A stretch of DNA of 64,000 nt from positions 183,736-247,735 of the forward strand of contig JAHKLZ010000005.1 in NCBI GenBank assembly GCA_020854775.1, written 5' to 3'. Shown piece by piece: positions 27,396-36,123 of the stretch. Position 1 is the first letter of the stretch. The number at the start of each line of letters is the position of its first letter. Below the pieces are notes generated by a model. That model had not been told where the DNA came from. It was given only the letters and a program-made list of their open reading frames with translations, and did not search any database. This DNA is from Candidatus Woesearchaeota archaeon (GTDB taxonomy: Archaea > Nanobdellota > Nanobdellia > Woesearchaeales > 21-14-0-10-32-9). Position numbers and translations under genes: made by a program.

Positions 27396-27983
27396 TTATT
27401 TTTTTGTTCCTTTGTATACTCTGAATCCGCTTTGTTTGACGATTTCAGATACGTTTCCAAAGGTTTCTTCTATTTTTTTAGCGAGTGTTTTTCCACCTTT
27501 GTTGTGCCTAGCAACTATTTGCAATGTTCCTTTTTTTTTAAGGTGCTTATGTGCTTGTTCTATTAATGTGAAGCAAGTTTCTTTTCCTGTTGCTATTGGC
27601 GGATTTGATATTATGTGATCGTATTCTTCTTGTATTTTTTCAAAGAGATTTGATTTAATAATTTTTCCTTTTAATTTGTGTTTTTCAAGATTCATTCTCG
27701 TAATTTTTATTGCTCTTTCGTTAATATCTGAGAATGTTATTTCTAGTTCCGGTTTTTGTTTTAGTAAACAAATGCCTATTACTCCATTTCCACATCCTAA
27801 ATCAAGTATTTTTTTTTTGGTTATTTCTGCGTTTTCTATTAATAACTGAGTTGCGCTGTCTAATTCTTTTTTTGAAAATAATCCTGATGCTGAGAATAGT
27901 TCGAATGCTTGTTTTTTTAGTTTTATTTTTATAGTGAATATTTCTTCTTTTGATAATGGTTTTTCTGTGTAATAATGGTCCAT
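27396..27983 (-). CDS. small class I SAM-dependent methyltransferase (MTS/RsmC type)
   Basis: The 195-residue enzyme has FSASGLFSKKELDSATQLL, then the SAM motif LDLGCGNGVIGI at about 60-71, the acidic DIN at strand 2 (ITFSDINERAIK), and catalytic motif IV ISNPPIATGK. NPP-type motifs are used by methyltransferases that modify bases or glutamine in rRNA, tRNA or release factors. The RsmC/RlmG-like layout suggests guanine-N2 methylation, which is inference. It starts with two adjacent Met codons; I used the second. Confidence 0.9.
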   Translation of the reverse strand: MDHYYTEKPLSKEEIFTIKIKLKKQAFELFSASGLFSKKELDSATQLLIENAEITKKKILDLGCGNGVIGICLLKQKPELEITFSDINERAIKITRMNLEKHKLKGKIIKSNLFEKIQEEYDHIISNPPIATGKETCFTLIEQAHKHLKKKGTLQIVARHNKGGKTLAKKIEETFGNVSEIVKQSGFRVYKGTKK

Positions 27984-28022
27984 CATTTTTTATTGTTTTG
28001 TATATTATAAAAAGTTTTGTTT

Positions 28023-28559
28023 TTAATTATTGTCTAAGTAGTCTTTTAGTCTTTGTATTGCTTTATATCTGTGAGATATTTTATTTTTTTCTTCAGGCGT
28101 CATTTCTGAGAATCTTTTATTGTATCCTATTGGTATGAATATTTTATCAAACGCGAATCCTTTATCTCCTTTCATTTCTACGACTGTTCCTTTTATTTCT
28201 CCTTTGAATATTTTTATGTCTTGTTCTGATTTTGCTAATGCGATTAAACAAGTAGTTGTTGCGTTTTTATTTTTTGTTAAGTGAGCTAGTTTTTCATATC
28301 CTAATATATCTATGAAATCTTTAATGTATGGTCCTGGTAATCCGTTTCATTCTTCGAATCCGAAGGACGTGTCTTCTATTAGGCAAGGTTTTTTTAGTTG
28401 AGCATATGTTTGTTTGGCTTTTTCTAGTATTACTTCTTCTGATGTTCCTTGTATTTCTTTTGTTTCTACTGGTATTGCTTCTAATTCGTATTCTTCTAGT
28501 AAGGATTTGAATTCTTGTAATTTATTCTTGTTTCCTGTTGCTATTATTAGTTTTTTCAT
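28023..28559 (-). pseudogene. ITPase (RdgB/HAM1-like) interrupted by an in-frame TGA
   Basis: The first 70 codons read as an inosine-triphosphatase: LIIATGNKNKLQEFKSLL, then PCLIEDTSFGFEE. A TGA at 28347-28349 follows, and the same frame continues NGLPGPYIKDFIDILG, then FKGEIKGTVVEMKGDKGFAFDKIFIP and FSEMTPEEKNKISHR, which is the rest of the enzyme. The total frame is 178 codons, normal for the family, with TGA at codon 71. TGG (Trp) would fit. TGA ends other genes here, so recoding is unlikely. Loss would remove removal of dITP/XTP from nucleotide pools. Pseudogene or sequencing error. Confidence 0.85.
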
Positions 28560-28569
28560 GTTATTTTTA

Positions 28570-29958
28570 TTATTCTTTGATTATTTCGCTTCCTTCTTTG
28601 GAGTCTAGAACTTTGTATCCTTTTTGTTTTAGTAAGTCTCGGAGTTCGTCACTTTTTTTCCAGTTTTTGTTTTTTCTTGTCGCGTCTCTTTCTTCTTGTA
28701 TTTTTAGTATGTCTTCTGGTATCTTTTGTTCTTTTTCTATTAATTTTAATCCCAGTACTTCGTCAAATTTTTCTATTAGTGCGAGTTTTGTTGTTTCGTT
28801 AATATCTTCTTCTAGCATTTCCCACGTCGTTGCTAATGCTTTCGCCGTATTTAAATCATCATTTAGATTTTCTTTAAATTTTGTTAGTTGTTCTTCGTAT
28901 TTTTCTTTTTGTATTTCTTTTTTTTCTGCTTTTTTTATTTCGCGTATTTTATTTTTTAATTTTTGTAAAGAATTTTTGGCTGTGTCCATTGCTTCTTTTG
29001 AGTACATTATTTTTTTTCTGTAATGTGTTCCTAATAAGAAATAACGGTATTCTTCTGGTTTGTATCCTTTGTCTATTAAGACTTGTAATGTTAAGAATCC
29101 GTCTTTGGATTTTGACATTTTTTCGCCTTCACTCATCACTAAGAATTCATTATGCATCCAATAAGTTACCCATTCGTGTCCGAATGCTGCTTCGCTTTGT
29201 GCTATTTCGTTTGTGTGATGAATTGGTACGTGATCTATACCTCCTGTGTGTATGTCAAATTTTTCTCCTAAGTATTTGCAAGACATAGCGCTACATTCTA
29301 TGTGCCATCCTGGGAAACCTTTACCCCAGGGTGATTCCCATTCCATTTCGTGATTTTCATATTTGTGTCTGGTAAACCATAACACGAAATCAGAGTTGTT
29401 TTTTTTGTGTTTGTCTATTTCTACGCGTGATTGGGTTTCTTCTTGTTTTTGTTTTCTTCCTGTAAGTTTTCCGTATTCTTCAAATTTTTCAGTATCAAAA
29501 TATATATTTCCTTCTGCTTCATACACGTATCCATTAGTTTGTATTTTTTTTATTAGTTCTATCATTTCTTGTATGTGTTCTGTTGCTTTAGGGTAATGGT
29601 TTGCTGGTTCTATGTTTAGTTTTTTTAGGTCTTCATAGAATGCTTCTTCATAAAATTTAGCGATATCCCAAACTGTTTTGTTTTCTCTTTTTGCTCCTTT
29701 TACGAGTTTATCTTCCCCTTCGTCTTCATCACTTGTTAAATGACCTACGTCTGTTATGTTTATTACATGGTTTACTTCGTAATTGTTTAATTTGAATGTT
29801 TTTTTTAGTATGTCTGCGAATACGTATGATCTTAGATTCCCAATGTGAGGATAATTATAAACTGTTGGTCCGCAAGAATATATTTTGACTTTTCCTTTTT
29901 CTAAAGGTGTGAATTCTTCTTTTTCTTTAGTTAAAGTGTTATATATTTTTATTTTCAT
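28570..29958 (-). CDS. cysS: cysteinyl-tRNA synthetase
   Basis: ATG 29958 is preferred to one 9 nt upstream. The 462-residue class I enzyme has [21 protein letters not shown] (HIGH motif as HIGN plus a zinc Cys), [30 protein letters not shown] and the KMSKS loop EKMSKSKDG. It charges tRNA-Cys in the cytosol. Its end is 10 nt from the ITPase frame, and GlyRS lies about 45 nt upstream on the same strand. Confidence 0.97.
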   Translation of the reverse strand: MKIKIYNTLTKEKEEFTPLEKGKVKIYSCGPTVYNYPHIGNLRSYVFADILKKTFKLNNYEVNHVINITDVGHLTSDEDEGEDKLVKGAKRENKTVWDIAKFYEEAFYEDLKKLNIEPANHYPKATEHIQEMIELIKKIQTNGYVYEAEGNIYFDTEKFEEYGKLTGRKQKQEETQSRVEIDKHKKNNSDFVLWFTRHKYENHEMEWESPWGKGFPGWHIECSAMSCKYLGEKFDIHTGGIDHVPIHHTNEIAQSEAAFGHEWVTYWMHNEFLVMSEGEKMSKSKDGFLTLQVLIDKGYKPEEYRYFLLGTHYRKKIMYSKEAMDTAKNSLQKLKNKIREIKKAEKKEIQKEKYEEQLTKFKENLNDDLNTAKALATTWEMLEEDINETTKLALIEKFDEVLGLKLIEKEQKIPEDILKIQEERDATRKNKNWKKSDELRDLLKQKGYKVLDSKEGSEIIKE

Positions 29959-30003
29959 AAATGTCATAAAGAAAGGGTTATTTATATTAATTTCTAATTA
30001 TTC

Positions 30004-31518
30004 TTATTTTAGATTATTTAATAAATATTCTTGTATGTTTTCTATTTTTATTCTTTTTTGTTCTTCGCTGTCTCGTTCTCTGATTGTTACTGTGTTTTTG
30101 TTATTTCCTGTTTCTATTGTTTCAAAATCTATTGTGATACAGTAAGGTGTTCCTATGGAGTCCTGTCTTAGGTATCTTTTTCCGATGCTTCCTGATTCAT
30201 CGTATTGTATTATTAGTCCTTGTTCTAGTAATTCTTGTTTTATTTTGTGTGCTAATTTTTGTAATGGTTCTTTTTTTATTAGAGGTAGTATCGATGCTTT
30301 TACTGGTGCCACGTTTTTTGGTAATCTTAGTTTGGGTTTTCCTGCTTCTATTTCTTGTTTGTTATATGCTAGGTCTAATAATGCTAATAATACTCTGTTT
30401 GGTCCTATTGCTATTTCTAGTATGTGTGGTGTTTCTTTTTTGTTTGTTTCAGGATTTAATGCTTGTAATTCTTTACCTGAATGTTTTGAGTGTACTTTTA
30501 AATCGTAATCTGTTCTGTCGTGGCAACCGCATAGTTCTATCCATCCGTAGCTCTTGAAATTCATTTCTAAGTCCCATGCATCTTCTGCGTAAAATGACAT
30601 TTTTTCAGGTAAGTGTTGTTTGAATCTTATATTTTCTTTTGGAATGCCAAATTCTTCAAATAATGCTTGTGTAAATCCTAGTGTCCATGCGTATGCTTTG
30701 TTTTTTAGTATTTTTTTATTTATTGCGTCTTTTAATTTTATTTTTTGATATTCTTTGTTTTCTTTTTGTGTTTTTGCTGATAGCAAGTTTAGTTCTTTTT
30801 CTTCATAATCTTTGAATTGTTCAAATTCTTGTTTTTGGTCTTTGAATAAGAATATTTGTGCTTCTGCTTGTGTAAATTCACGAGTTCTTAGTAAGTGTTG
30901 GCGAGGACTTATTTCGTTTCTGTATGCGTTTCCTATTTGGAATATTCCAAAAGGTAGTTTATCTCTGTAGAATCGTAAGTAGTTCAAGAAAGGCAGATAC
31001 GTAGTGGTTGCTGTTTCTGGTCTGTTGTACATTTCTTGGTTTAGTCCTATTTTTGTTTTTAGCATTAACATGTGTTTTTCTATTTTTGGTGGTAGTCTAG
31101 TTTTGCATGTTGGACAGTTTATTTCATTTTCTTTGAAAAATTCTTCTAATTGTTTTTCTGTGAATGAGTCTCCATCCACATTATGTGTTTCTTCTATTAA
31201 GTTGTCTGCTCTGTATATGTTTTTGCATTTTTCGCATTCTACTAATGGATCTGAGAAGTTTCCTAAGTGTCCTGATGCTTCCCATACTTTTTTTGGCGTT
31301 ACTATTGGGCATTCTACTTCGTAAAACATTAATTTTTGAAAGAATTTTCTTATTGTGTTTTCTATATTATTTTTTAATGTTTTTCCTAATGGACCGAAAT
31401 CGTAGAATCCTGAAACACCTCCATCATATATTTCTGGGCTTGGTCCGTGTACGAATCCTTTTTCGGATATGAAACTCATTAGTTCTTCTCTTGCTTTTTG
31501 GGATTCTTTTTTGTTCAT
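30004..31518 (-). CDS. glyS: glycyl-tRNA synthetase (archaeal/eukaryotic class II type)
   Basis: The 504-residue protein carries the class II features. SEKGFVHGPSPEIYDGGVSGFYDFGP near the start is motif 1. A Cys-rich insert has CEKCKNIYRAD and CPTCKTRLPP. Motif 2 is YRNEISPRQHLLRTREF, followed by WIELCGCHDRTDYDL, and motif 3 is IGPNRVLLALLD. A C-terminal anticodon-binding domain follows. It charges tRNA-Gly. It is somewhat shorter than many archaeal GlyRS proteins (about 570), which fits a streamlined genome. Confidence 0.97.
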   Translation of the reverse strand: MNKKESQKAREELMSFISEKGFVHGPSPEIYDGGVSGFYDFGPLGKTLKNNIENTIRKFFQKLMFYEVECPIVTPKKVWEASGHLGNFSDPLVECEKCKNIYRADNLIEETHNVDGDSFTEKQLEEFFKENEINCPTCKTRLPPKIEKHMLMLKTKIGLNQEMYNRPETATTTYLPFLNYLRFYRDKLPFGIFQIGNAYRNEISPRQHLLRTREFTQAEAQIFLFKDQKQEFEQFKDYEEKELNLLSAKTQKENKEYQKIKLKDAINKKILKNKAYAWTLGFTQALFEEFGIPKENIRFKQHLPEKMSFYAEDAWDLEMNFKSYGWIELCGCHDRTDYDLKVHSKHSGKELQALNPETNKKETPHILEIAIGPNRVLLALLDLAYNKQEIEAGKPKLRLPKNVAPVKASILPLIKKEPLQKLAHKIKQELLEQGLIIQYDESGSIGKRYLRQDSIGTPYCITIDFETIETGNNKNTVTIRERDSEEQKRIKIENIQEYLLNNLK

Positions 31519-31621
31519 TTTTATGAGTGAAGCTTTTGTTTTTATAAATATTGCTTTGAAATTTGTTATTTTTTTGTTTTTGTCATTATTTTTTTAAATA
31601 TTGAGTGTTTTCTGTTTTTTT

Positions 31622-33751
31622 ATGTGTGGAGTTATTGGTTTTTTTAATTTTGAGAATTCTGTTAGTTTAGTTCGTAAAGGGTTAGATTTGATGAGTCATC
31701 GAGGAGTTGATGGTTTTTCTTTATTTGATGGTGTTTCTGTTGGTGAGAATATTAGTGGTAATTCTTTTAATTGTGTAGGTCATAGACTTCATGCTGTGAA
31801 TGGTTTTAGTCTTATGCCTTTGGTTAAGGATGGTTTTGTTTTGTCTGCTAATTGCGAGATTTATAATTTTAGGGATCTTGCTAAAAATTTTGATATTAGT
31901 CTGCATGATAATGATTCTGTTGTTTTGTTAGATTTTTTGATTAAGCAAGGTGTTAGTGTTGATTCTTTAAGTTTATTGGATGGTGTTTATGCTTTTGCTT
32001 TTTGGGATTTGAATAAAAACTTGGTTACTATTACTAGGGATTTGCTTGGTGAGAAGCCTTTGTGGTATTTTTTTCATGAGGGTAAGTTTGCTTTTGCTTC
32101 TGAGAAAAAGGTTTTGATTGGTTTGGGTCTTGATTCTCAGTTTATTCGCGAGGTTCATCCTAGGCACATTATTACTTTTGATTTGTCTTCTTATGAATTG
32201 AGTTCTAGTTATAAAGATTTTTTTGAGGTTTCAGTTCTTGATGAAGATGATGCTTTCTTTTTTAATGAAACGTCTAGGTTATTGGAGGATGCTGTTAAGA
32301 AAAGGATTCCTCCTGATAATAGGGTTGCTTTGTTGTTTTCTGGTGGTTTAGATTCTTGTTTCATCGCTCTTATTTTAAAGAAATTAGGTGTTGATTTTAA
32401 GTGTTATACTGCTTCTTTGGAGCATGATTCTTTTCAAGTGAGTCATGATGAGTCTTGGTCTTTGAGGGCTGCTAAAGTTTTAGGTCTTGATTTGGAAGTT
32501 GTTCGTACGTCTCTTGATGATTATAAAGATGTTGTTAAAGACGTTTTAGGCATCATTGAGGATAATAATGTTACTAAAGTTAGTGTTGGTGCTTCTTTTT
32601 TTATGTGTTCTCGTAAGGCTAGAGATGATGGTTTTAAGGTTATTTTTTCAGGGCTTGGTAGTGAGGAGTTATTTGCTGGTTATAATCGTCATTTGAATAG
32701 TTTTGAGCTTAATGAGGAGTGTCTTAGTGGTTTTCGTAAGTTATTTGAGCGAGATTTGTATAGGGATGATGTTATTACTATGTTTAATAATTTGGAGCTT
32801 AGATCTCCTTTTTTAGATATTAATTTAGTTAAGTTTTCTTTGTGTATTCCTCCTCATTTAAAGCTTAGGGATGGTGTTAATAAGTTTATTCTTCGTAGTA
32901 TTAGTAAGGACTTGGGTTTGCCTGATGAATTTGCTTTTAGGAGGAAGATGGCTGCGCAATATGGTTCTAATTTTGATAAGGCGCTTACTAAGTTTTCTAA
33001 GGTTGCTGGTTTGTCTAAGTCTGGTTTTTTGAAGCAGTTTTATGATTTTGGTAATGTTCGTCTTGGTGCTTTGTGGAGTACTGGTAAAGATAGTTGTTTG
33101 GCTGTTCAAATCATGTTAGAGCAAAATTATGTTGTTTCTTGTTTTATTACTATTAATCCTGCTGATAAAGATTCTTATATGTATCATGGTCCTAATACTC
33201 ATTTGGCGAGTCTTCATTCTGATGCTTGCGGTATTCCTTTGATTGTTCAGGATTCTGATAAGGCTAAAGAGGATGAGCTTGTTGATTTAAGGTTGGCTTT
33301 GATTAGAGCTGTTAATGAACATAATATTGAGGGTGTTGTTAGTGGTGCTTTGTTTTCTAATTATCAGCGTAAGCGTATCGAAGTGATTTGTGATGAGCTT
33401 GGTTTGAAGGTTTTTGCTCCTTTGTGGCATATGGATCAGGAGAAAGAGTTGGAGATTCTTTGTGTTAAAAATATTGATTTTTGTTTAGTTAAAGTTGCCG
33501 CGGAGGGTCTTGATAAGAGTTGGCTTGGTCGGTCTTTGGTAAAACAAGATTTTGATAATCTTCGTATTTTGAAAGAAAAATTTGGTTTGAATCCTGCCGG
33601 GGAGGGTGGTGAGTTTGAATCTTTGGTTTTGGATGCTCCCTTTTTTAGTAAGCGAATTTCTTTAGACGAAGTTCGTGTTGATGAAGAAAGCGAGCTTTAT
33701 GCTTCGTTAGTTGTTGTTAGGGCTTCTTTGGTTGATAAAGCTTTTAAATGA
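31622..33751 (+). CDS. glutaminase/Asn-synthase-like protein fused to Dph6 ATP-pyrophosphatase
   Basis: ATG 31622 places the catalytic Cys at position 2 (MCGVIGFF), as class II amidotransferases require. Residues 1-200 are the glutaminase domain (SANCEIYNF at 75-83). Residues 210-450 are an Asn-synthase-like PP-loop domain (SGGLDS at 240-245, SGLGSEELFAGY at 343-354, RSPFLD at 394-399). From about 478 comes a second PP-loop domain of the DUF71/Dph6 family: LWSTGKDS at 484-491 and AGEGGEFESLVLDAP at 659-673. Dph6 amidates diphthine to diphthamide on EF-2, normally using free ammonia. The fusion suggests glutamine-fed ammonia. Leaderless mRNA is likely. Confidence 0.9.
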   Translation: MCGVIGFFNFENSVSLVRKGLDLMSHRGVDGFSLFDGVSVGENISGNSFNCVGHRLHAVNGFSLMPLVKDGFVLSANCEIYNFRDLAKNFDISLHDNDSVVLLDFLIKQGVSVDSLSLLDGVYAFAFWDLNKNLVTITRDLLGEKPLWYFFHEGKFAFASEKKVLIGLGLDSQFIREVHPRHIITFDLSSYELSSSYKDFFEVSVLDEDDAFFFNETSRLLEDAVKKRIPPDNRVALLFSGGLDSCFIALILKKLGVDFKCYTASLEHDSFQVSHDESWSLRAAKVLGLDLEVVRTSLDDYKDVVKDVLGIIEDNNVTKVSVGASFFMCSRKARDDGFKVIFSGLGSEELFAGYNRHLNSFELNEECLSGFRKLFERDLYRDDVITMFNNLELRSPFLDINLVKFSLCIPPHLKLRDGVNKFILRSISKDLGLPDEFAFRRKMAAQYGSNFDKALTKFSKVAGLSKSGFLKQFYDFGNVRLGALWSTGKDSCLAVQIMLEQNYVVSCFITINPADKDSYMYHGPNTHLASLHSDACGIPLIVQDSDKAKEDELVDLRLALIRAVNEHNIEGVVSGALFSNYQRKRIEVICDELGLKVFAPLWHMDQEKELEILCVKNIDFCLVKVAAEGLDKSWLGRSLVKQDFDNLRILKEKFGLNPAGEGGEFESLVLDAPFFSKRISLDEVRVDEESELYASLVVVRASLVDKAFK

Positions 33752-33777
33752 ACAAATTTTTCTTTAAATTCATAGCC

Positions 33778-33866
33778 TTCATGCCACGATCGCATACACA
33801 AAAATCAAAAAACGATTTTTGGTCGCGATTCGAGTCATTCACATTCATTCATGCCACGATCGCATA
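33778..33866 (+). repeat. partial upstream copy of the tRNA-Ser 5' end
   Basis: The 19-nt sequence TTCATGCCACGATCGCATA appears at 33778-33796 and again at 33848-33866, where it is the 5' end of tRNA-Ser. Between the copies lies a 51-nt stretch including a short inverted repeat around CAAAAATC/GATTTTTG. The upstream copy cannot form a tRNA by itself. Confidence 0.8.
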
Positions 33867-33935
33867 ATCTGGTATTGCGCAAGCCTGGAAAGCTTGTCCC
33901 ATCTGGGATTCCCGGTTCAAATCCGGGTCGTGGCG
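33853..33935 (+). tRNA. tRNA-Ser(GGA)
   Basis: Acceptor arms GCCACGA and TCGTGGC pair fully and G73 follows. The anticodon stem CAAGC/GCTTG holds C-T-GGA-A-A, giving anticodon GGA (Ser UCC/UCU). The long variable arm TCCC...GGGA and the T arm CCCGG-TTCAAAT-CCGGG are consistent with serine. No intron and no encoded CCA. Confidence 0.95.
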
Positions 33936-34029
33936 TTTCTTTGTTTAATATAAATTATGCGCTTGAGCGAAGCGAAACGCACAGGGCGTTAACGGGCGTA
34001 CTGGTTATTCAAATCCGGGTCGTGGCGTT
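33916..34029 (+). repeat. downstream copy of the tRNA-Ser 3' end (att-like)
   Basis: A 22-nt sequence beginning TTCAAATCCGGGTCGTGG occurs at 33916-33937 inside tRNA-Ser and again at 34008-34029. The 70-nt spacer holds GCGCTTGAGCGAAGCG and a GC-rich tail, much richer in GC than the surroundings. The layout is that of a short leftover between two att sites of a tRNA-targeting element. Confidence 0.8.
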
Positions 34030-34222
34030 CTTCATGTTACAACAATAAAACATCAATATTTTTGTTTTTTTGTTTTTTTTTGTAGTGACTATTTTTTTTA
34101 GAATTTTTATTTTTAAAGGTTGTTAAAAAAAGAAAATTATATAAATACAACATAATCTTTGTTTTAGTAAATACGTTTAAATAATTTATTTTTTTACATT
34201 TTTTTATTAGGGGGTTTTATAA

Positions 34223-34492
34223 GTGAAGAATAAAGGAATTTTTAATGCAATTTTTAGGGAAAAGCCAGCTATGCTGTTGATTGCTTTGAAGAACTCCGAA
34301 AACGAGGTTTATGCTTCTTCTCTTGCTAAGATTATTGATGGTACTTATAGTTACATCGTTAAGGTTTTGATGGATATGGAGCGTGCTGGTTTGGTTGAGT
34401 TTAGGAAGCAGGGTCGTTTGAAGATTATTAAGCTTACTAAGAAGGGTAGCGATGTTGCTGAGAAGATTAGTTTTATTAAGAATGCTCTTTAA
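34223..34492 (+). CDS. small winged-helix DNA-binding protein
   Basis: The 89-residue protein starts at GTG, 10-15 nt after GGGGG. It is a single winged helix: KPAMLLIALKNSENEVYASSLAKIIDGTYSYIVKVLMDMERAGLVEFRKQGRLKIIKLTKKG, with the recognition helix at TYSYIVKVLMDM and a basic wing. This is the common archaeal type of MarR/ArsR-like repressor. Its 3' end overlaps the convergent lspA gene by 17 nt. Target genes unknown. Confidence 0.8.
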   Translation: MKNKGIFNAIFREKPAMLLIALKNSENEVYASSLAKIIDGTYSYIVKVLMDMERAGLVEFRKQGRLKIIKLTKKGSDVAEKISFIKNAL

Positions 34493-34973
34493 TTCTTTTT
34501 TTTGTTTTTAGTTTTTTAAGTTTTGGTTCTTTGGTTTTGATTTGATTTTTTGTCTTTTCTTTTGTTGTTTTTTTTATTTCATAAATTATTATTCCTGCAA
34601 CTCCTAGAAATATTAGTGTGTCTGCTATGTTAAATACTGGGAATATTTTGAAATCTATGAAATCTAGTACGTGCCCTTGTATTATTCTGTCTATTAGGTT
34701 TCCTGTTGCTCCTGCTAGTATCATTGTTAGTAGTATTTGGTTTTCTTTGAATTCTTTTCTGAATTTTATTAGTAGTGCTATGAATAGTGCGCTTATTATT
34801 ATGAATATGAAGTTGTTTCCTTGTAGTAATCCAAAGCTTATTCCTGTGTTTGTTACTGGTCTTAGTGCTAAGATTCCTAAGTCTATTGTTTGTTTTGAGA
34901 ATATTTGTTTTGTTATTTGATCTAGTATTACTAGTACTAGAAATAGTATTATTATTTTTTTGTTGTTTTTCAA
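34476..34973 (-). CDS. lspA: lipoprotein signal peptidase (LspA/SPase II)
   Basis: The 165-residue protein has four membrane helices and the catalytic aspartates D95 (GATGNLIDRI) and D118 (FPVFNIADT). It also has D18 in ILDQITK, the NTGISFGLLQG loop and HVLDFIDF. LspA cleaves prolipoproteins ahead of the lipidated Cys. This is a bacterial-type enzyme rarely found in archaea. Two proteins in this window (24.7 kb and 63.6 kb) have lipobox-like signals, so it has plausible substrates. A basic C-terminal tail (about 30 residues) is unusual. Confidence 0.95.
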   Translation of the reverse strand: MKNNKKIIILFLVLVILDQITKQIFSKQTIDLGILALRPVTNTGISFGLLQGNNFIFIIISALFIALLIKFRKEFKENQILLTMILAGATGNLIDRIIQGHVLDFIDFKIFPVFNIADTLIFLGVAGIIIYEIKKTTKEKTKNQIKTKEPKLKKLKTKKRIKEHS

Positions 34974-34977
34974 TTTT

Positions 34978-35361
34978 TCACCACATTCTTTTTTGTTGTT
35001 TTTCTTCTATTTTTTCTATTTTGTGGTTTATTGTTTGTACTTCCGCTCTTAATGCGTCTAATTTAGCTATTATTATTTGTAGGTCTTTTTGTGTTTCGTT
35101 TGGTTGTTGATTGTAGTTGTTGTTTGTTTCTTGCATCTTTTGGTAAGGTTTGTTTTTGTAATCTGTGAATTGGTTACTGGCTGTATTCATTTGCATTGTT
35201 GAGTTTATTGGGTCGTAGTCATTTTTTGGTAAGTTTAGTCCTGAATCTAGGTTTGTTAATTGGTCTGTTTTGAAAGGATCCATGCCTAAGTCTTTGTTTT
35301 CTGTGTTTATTTTCTCTGTTTCTAGGTTTGGTTTCTTTTTGAATACGTCTAATATGCCCAT
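34978..35361 (-). CDS. hypothetical protein with C-terminal coiled coil
   Basis: The 127-residue protein has a polar, Asn/Gln-rich middle of low complexity and a C-terminal heptad-like helix (IIIAKLDALRAEVQTINHKIEKIEEKQQ). It begins MGILDVFKKKP. The layout, charged start, disordered middle and coiled coil, parallels the Q/N-rich protein at 43-44 kb. It lies 4 nt after lspA and 2 nt from the next gene, so it is probably in their operon. No known family. Confidence 0.6.
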   Translation of the reverse strand: MGILDVFKKKPNLETEKINTENKDLGMDPFKTDQLTNLDSGLNLPKNDYDPINSTMQMNTASNQFTDYKNKPYQKMQETNNNYNQQPNETQKDLQIIIAKLDALRAEVQTINHKIEKIEEKQQKRMW

Positions 35362-35363
35362 TT

Positions 35364-36104
35364 TTATTCAGTCACGTTCATTAAATTATTCATTATTTTT
35401 TTTGGAAAAAAGTTCAACATTTTTATTGATAGCATTTCTGGTTTTATATTTATGTTCTGATTTTTTACTTCTTTTATTAGGAAGTTTCCTTTTGTTTCTT
35501 TCATTTTAGTCGCGAGTAATGCGTAGTATATTTTGTTCTTTATTTCGTGCAGCCCTTCTTCTCTTAATATTATTGCTTCTTGTTGCGTTATTACTTCAGC
35601 GTTTTCTAGTATTGTTGTTGCTTCATTGCTTGATGTTGCTAATGCAAAATCTTTTAGTGTTTGTTCTTCCATTTTTATTTTTCTTCCCGATAGAGTTATT
35701 TCGTCATCATAGAAAGTTTTTTGTTCTATTACTATTAATATTCCATTTTCTTCTATTTCTTCGTAGTCTTCTTCTTTTATTTTTTCAAATAGTTCATCTA
35801 TTTCTTGCGGTGTTATTGATTCATAAAATTTTTGATTAATCGCGGATGATAAAGTAACATCACTAGTTATTTTGAATGCAGTTATTAATAATTGTTCTTC
35901 TGTTATTATTATTGTTTTTTCTCCTTCGAATCCTTTTTTTAATGCCATCGCGTCTGTGTATATCACTATCCCTAATACTCCTATTAGTACTATTGAAATT
36001 ATTACTACTGATATTAGTGCTTTTATTACTCCTTTTAGTAATCTGAAAGATAATAAGAATACTAAAGCAAGTCCTATTATTATTAATATTATTTGTATCG
36101 TCAT
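35364..36104 (-). CDS. membrane protein of unknown function
   Basis: The 246-residue protein has two adjacent transmembrane helices in the first 50 residues and an extracytoplasmic or cytosolic helical domain behind them, rich in Glu and Ile. It is followed closely by the coiled-coil gene and preceded by tatC. No motif is recognised; a role in the cell envelope is only suggested by its neighbours. Confidence 0.6.
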   Translation of the reverse strand: MTIQIILIIIGLALVFLLSFRLLKGVIKALISVVIISIVLIGVLGIVIYTDAMALKKGFEGEKTIIITEEQLLITAFKITSDVTLSSAINQKFYESITPQEIDELFEKIKEEDYEEIEENGILIVIEQKTFYDDEITLSGRKIKMEEQTLKDFALATSSNEATTILENAEVITQQEAIILREEGLHEIKNKIYYALLATKMKETKGNFLIKEVKNQNINIKPEMLSIKMLNFFPKKIMNNLMNVTE

Positions 36105-36123
36105 TTATTGCACCTCGCGCTTT

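Noticed and set aside
28347-28349. TGA as selenocysteine or as Trp recoding in the ITPase
   Set aside because: The site is not a redox position, no SECIS-like element was seen, and TGA ends several intact genes here (for example 21750, 33751, 57091).
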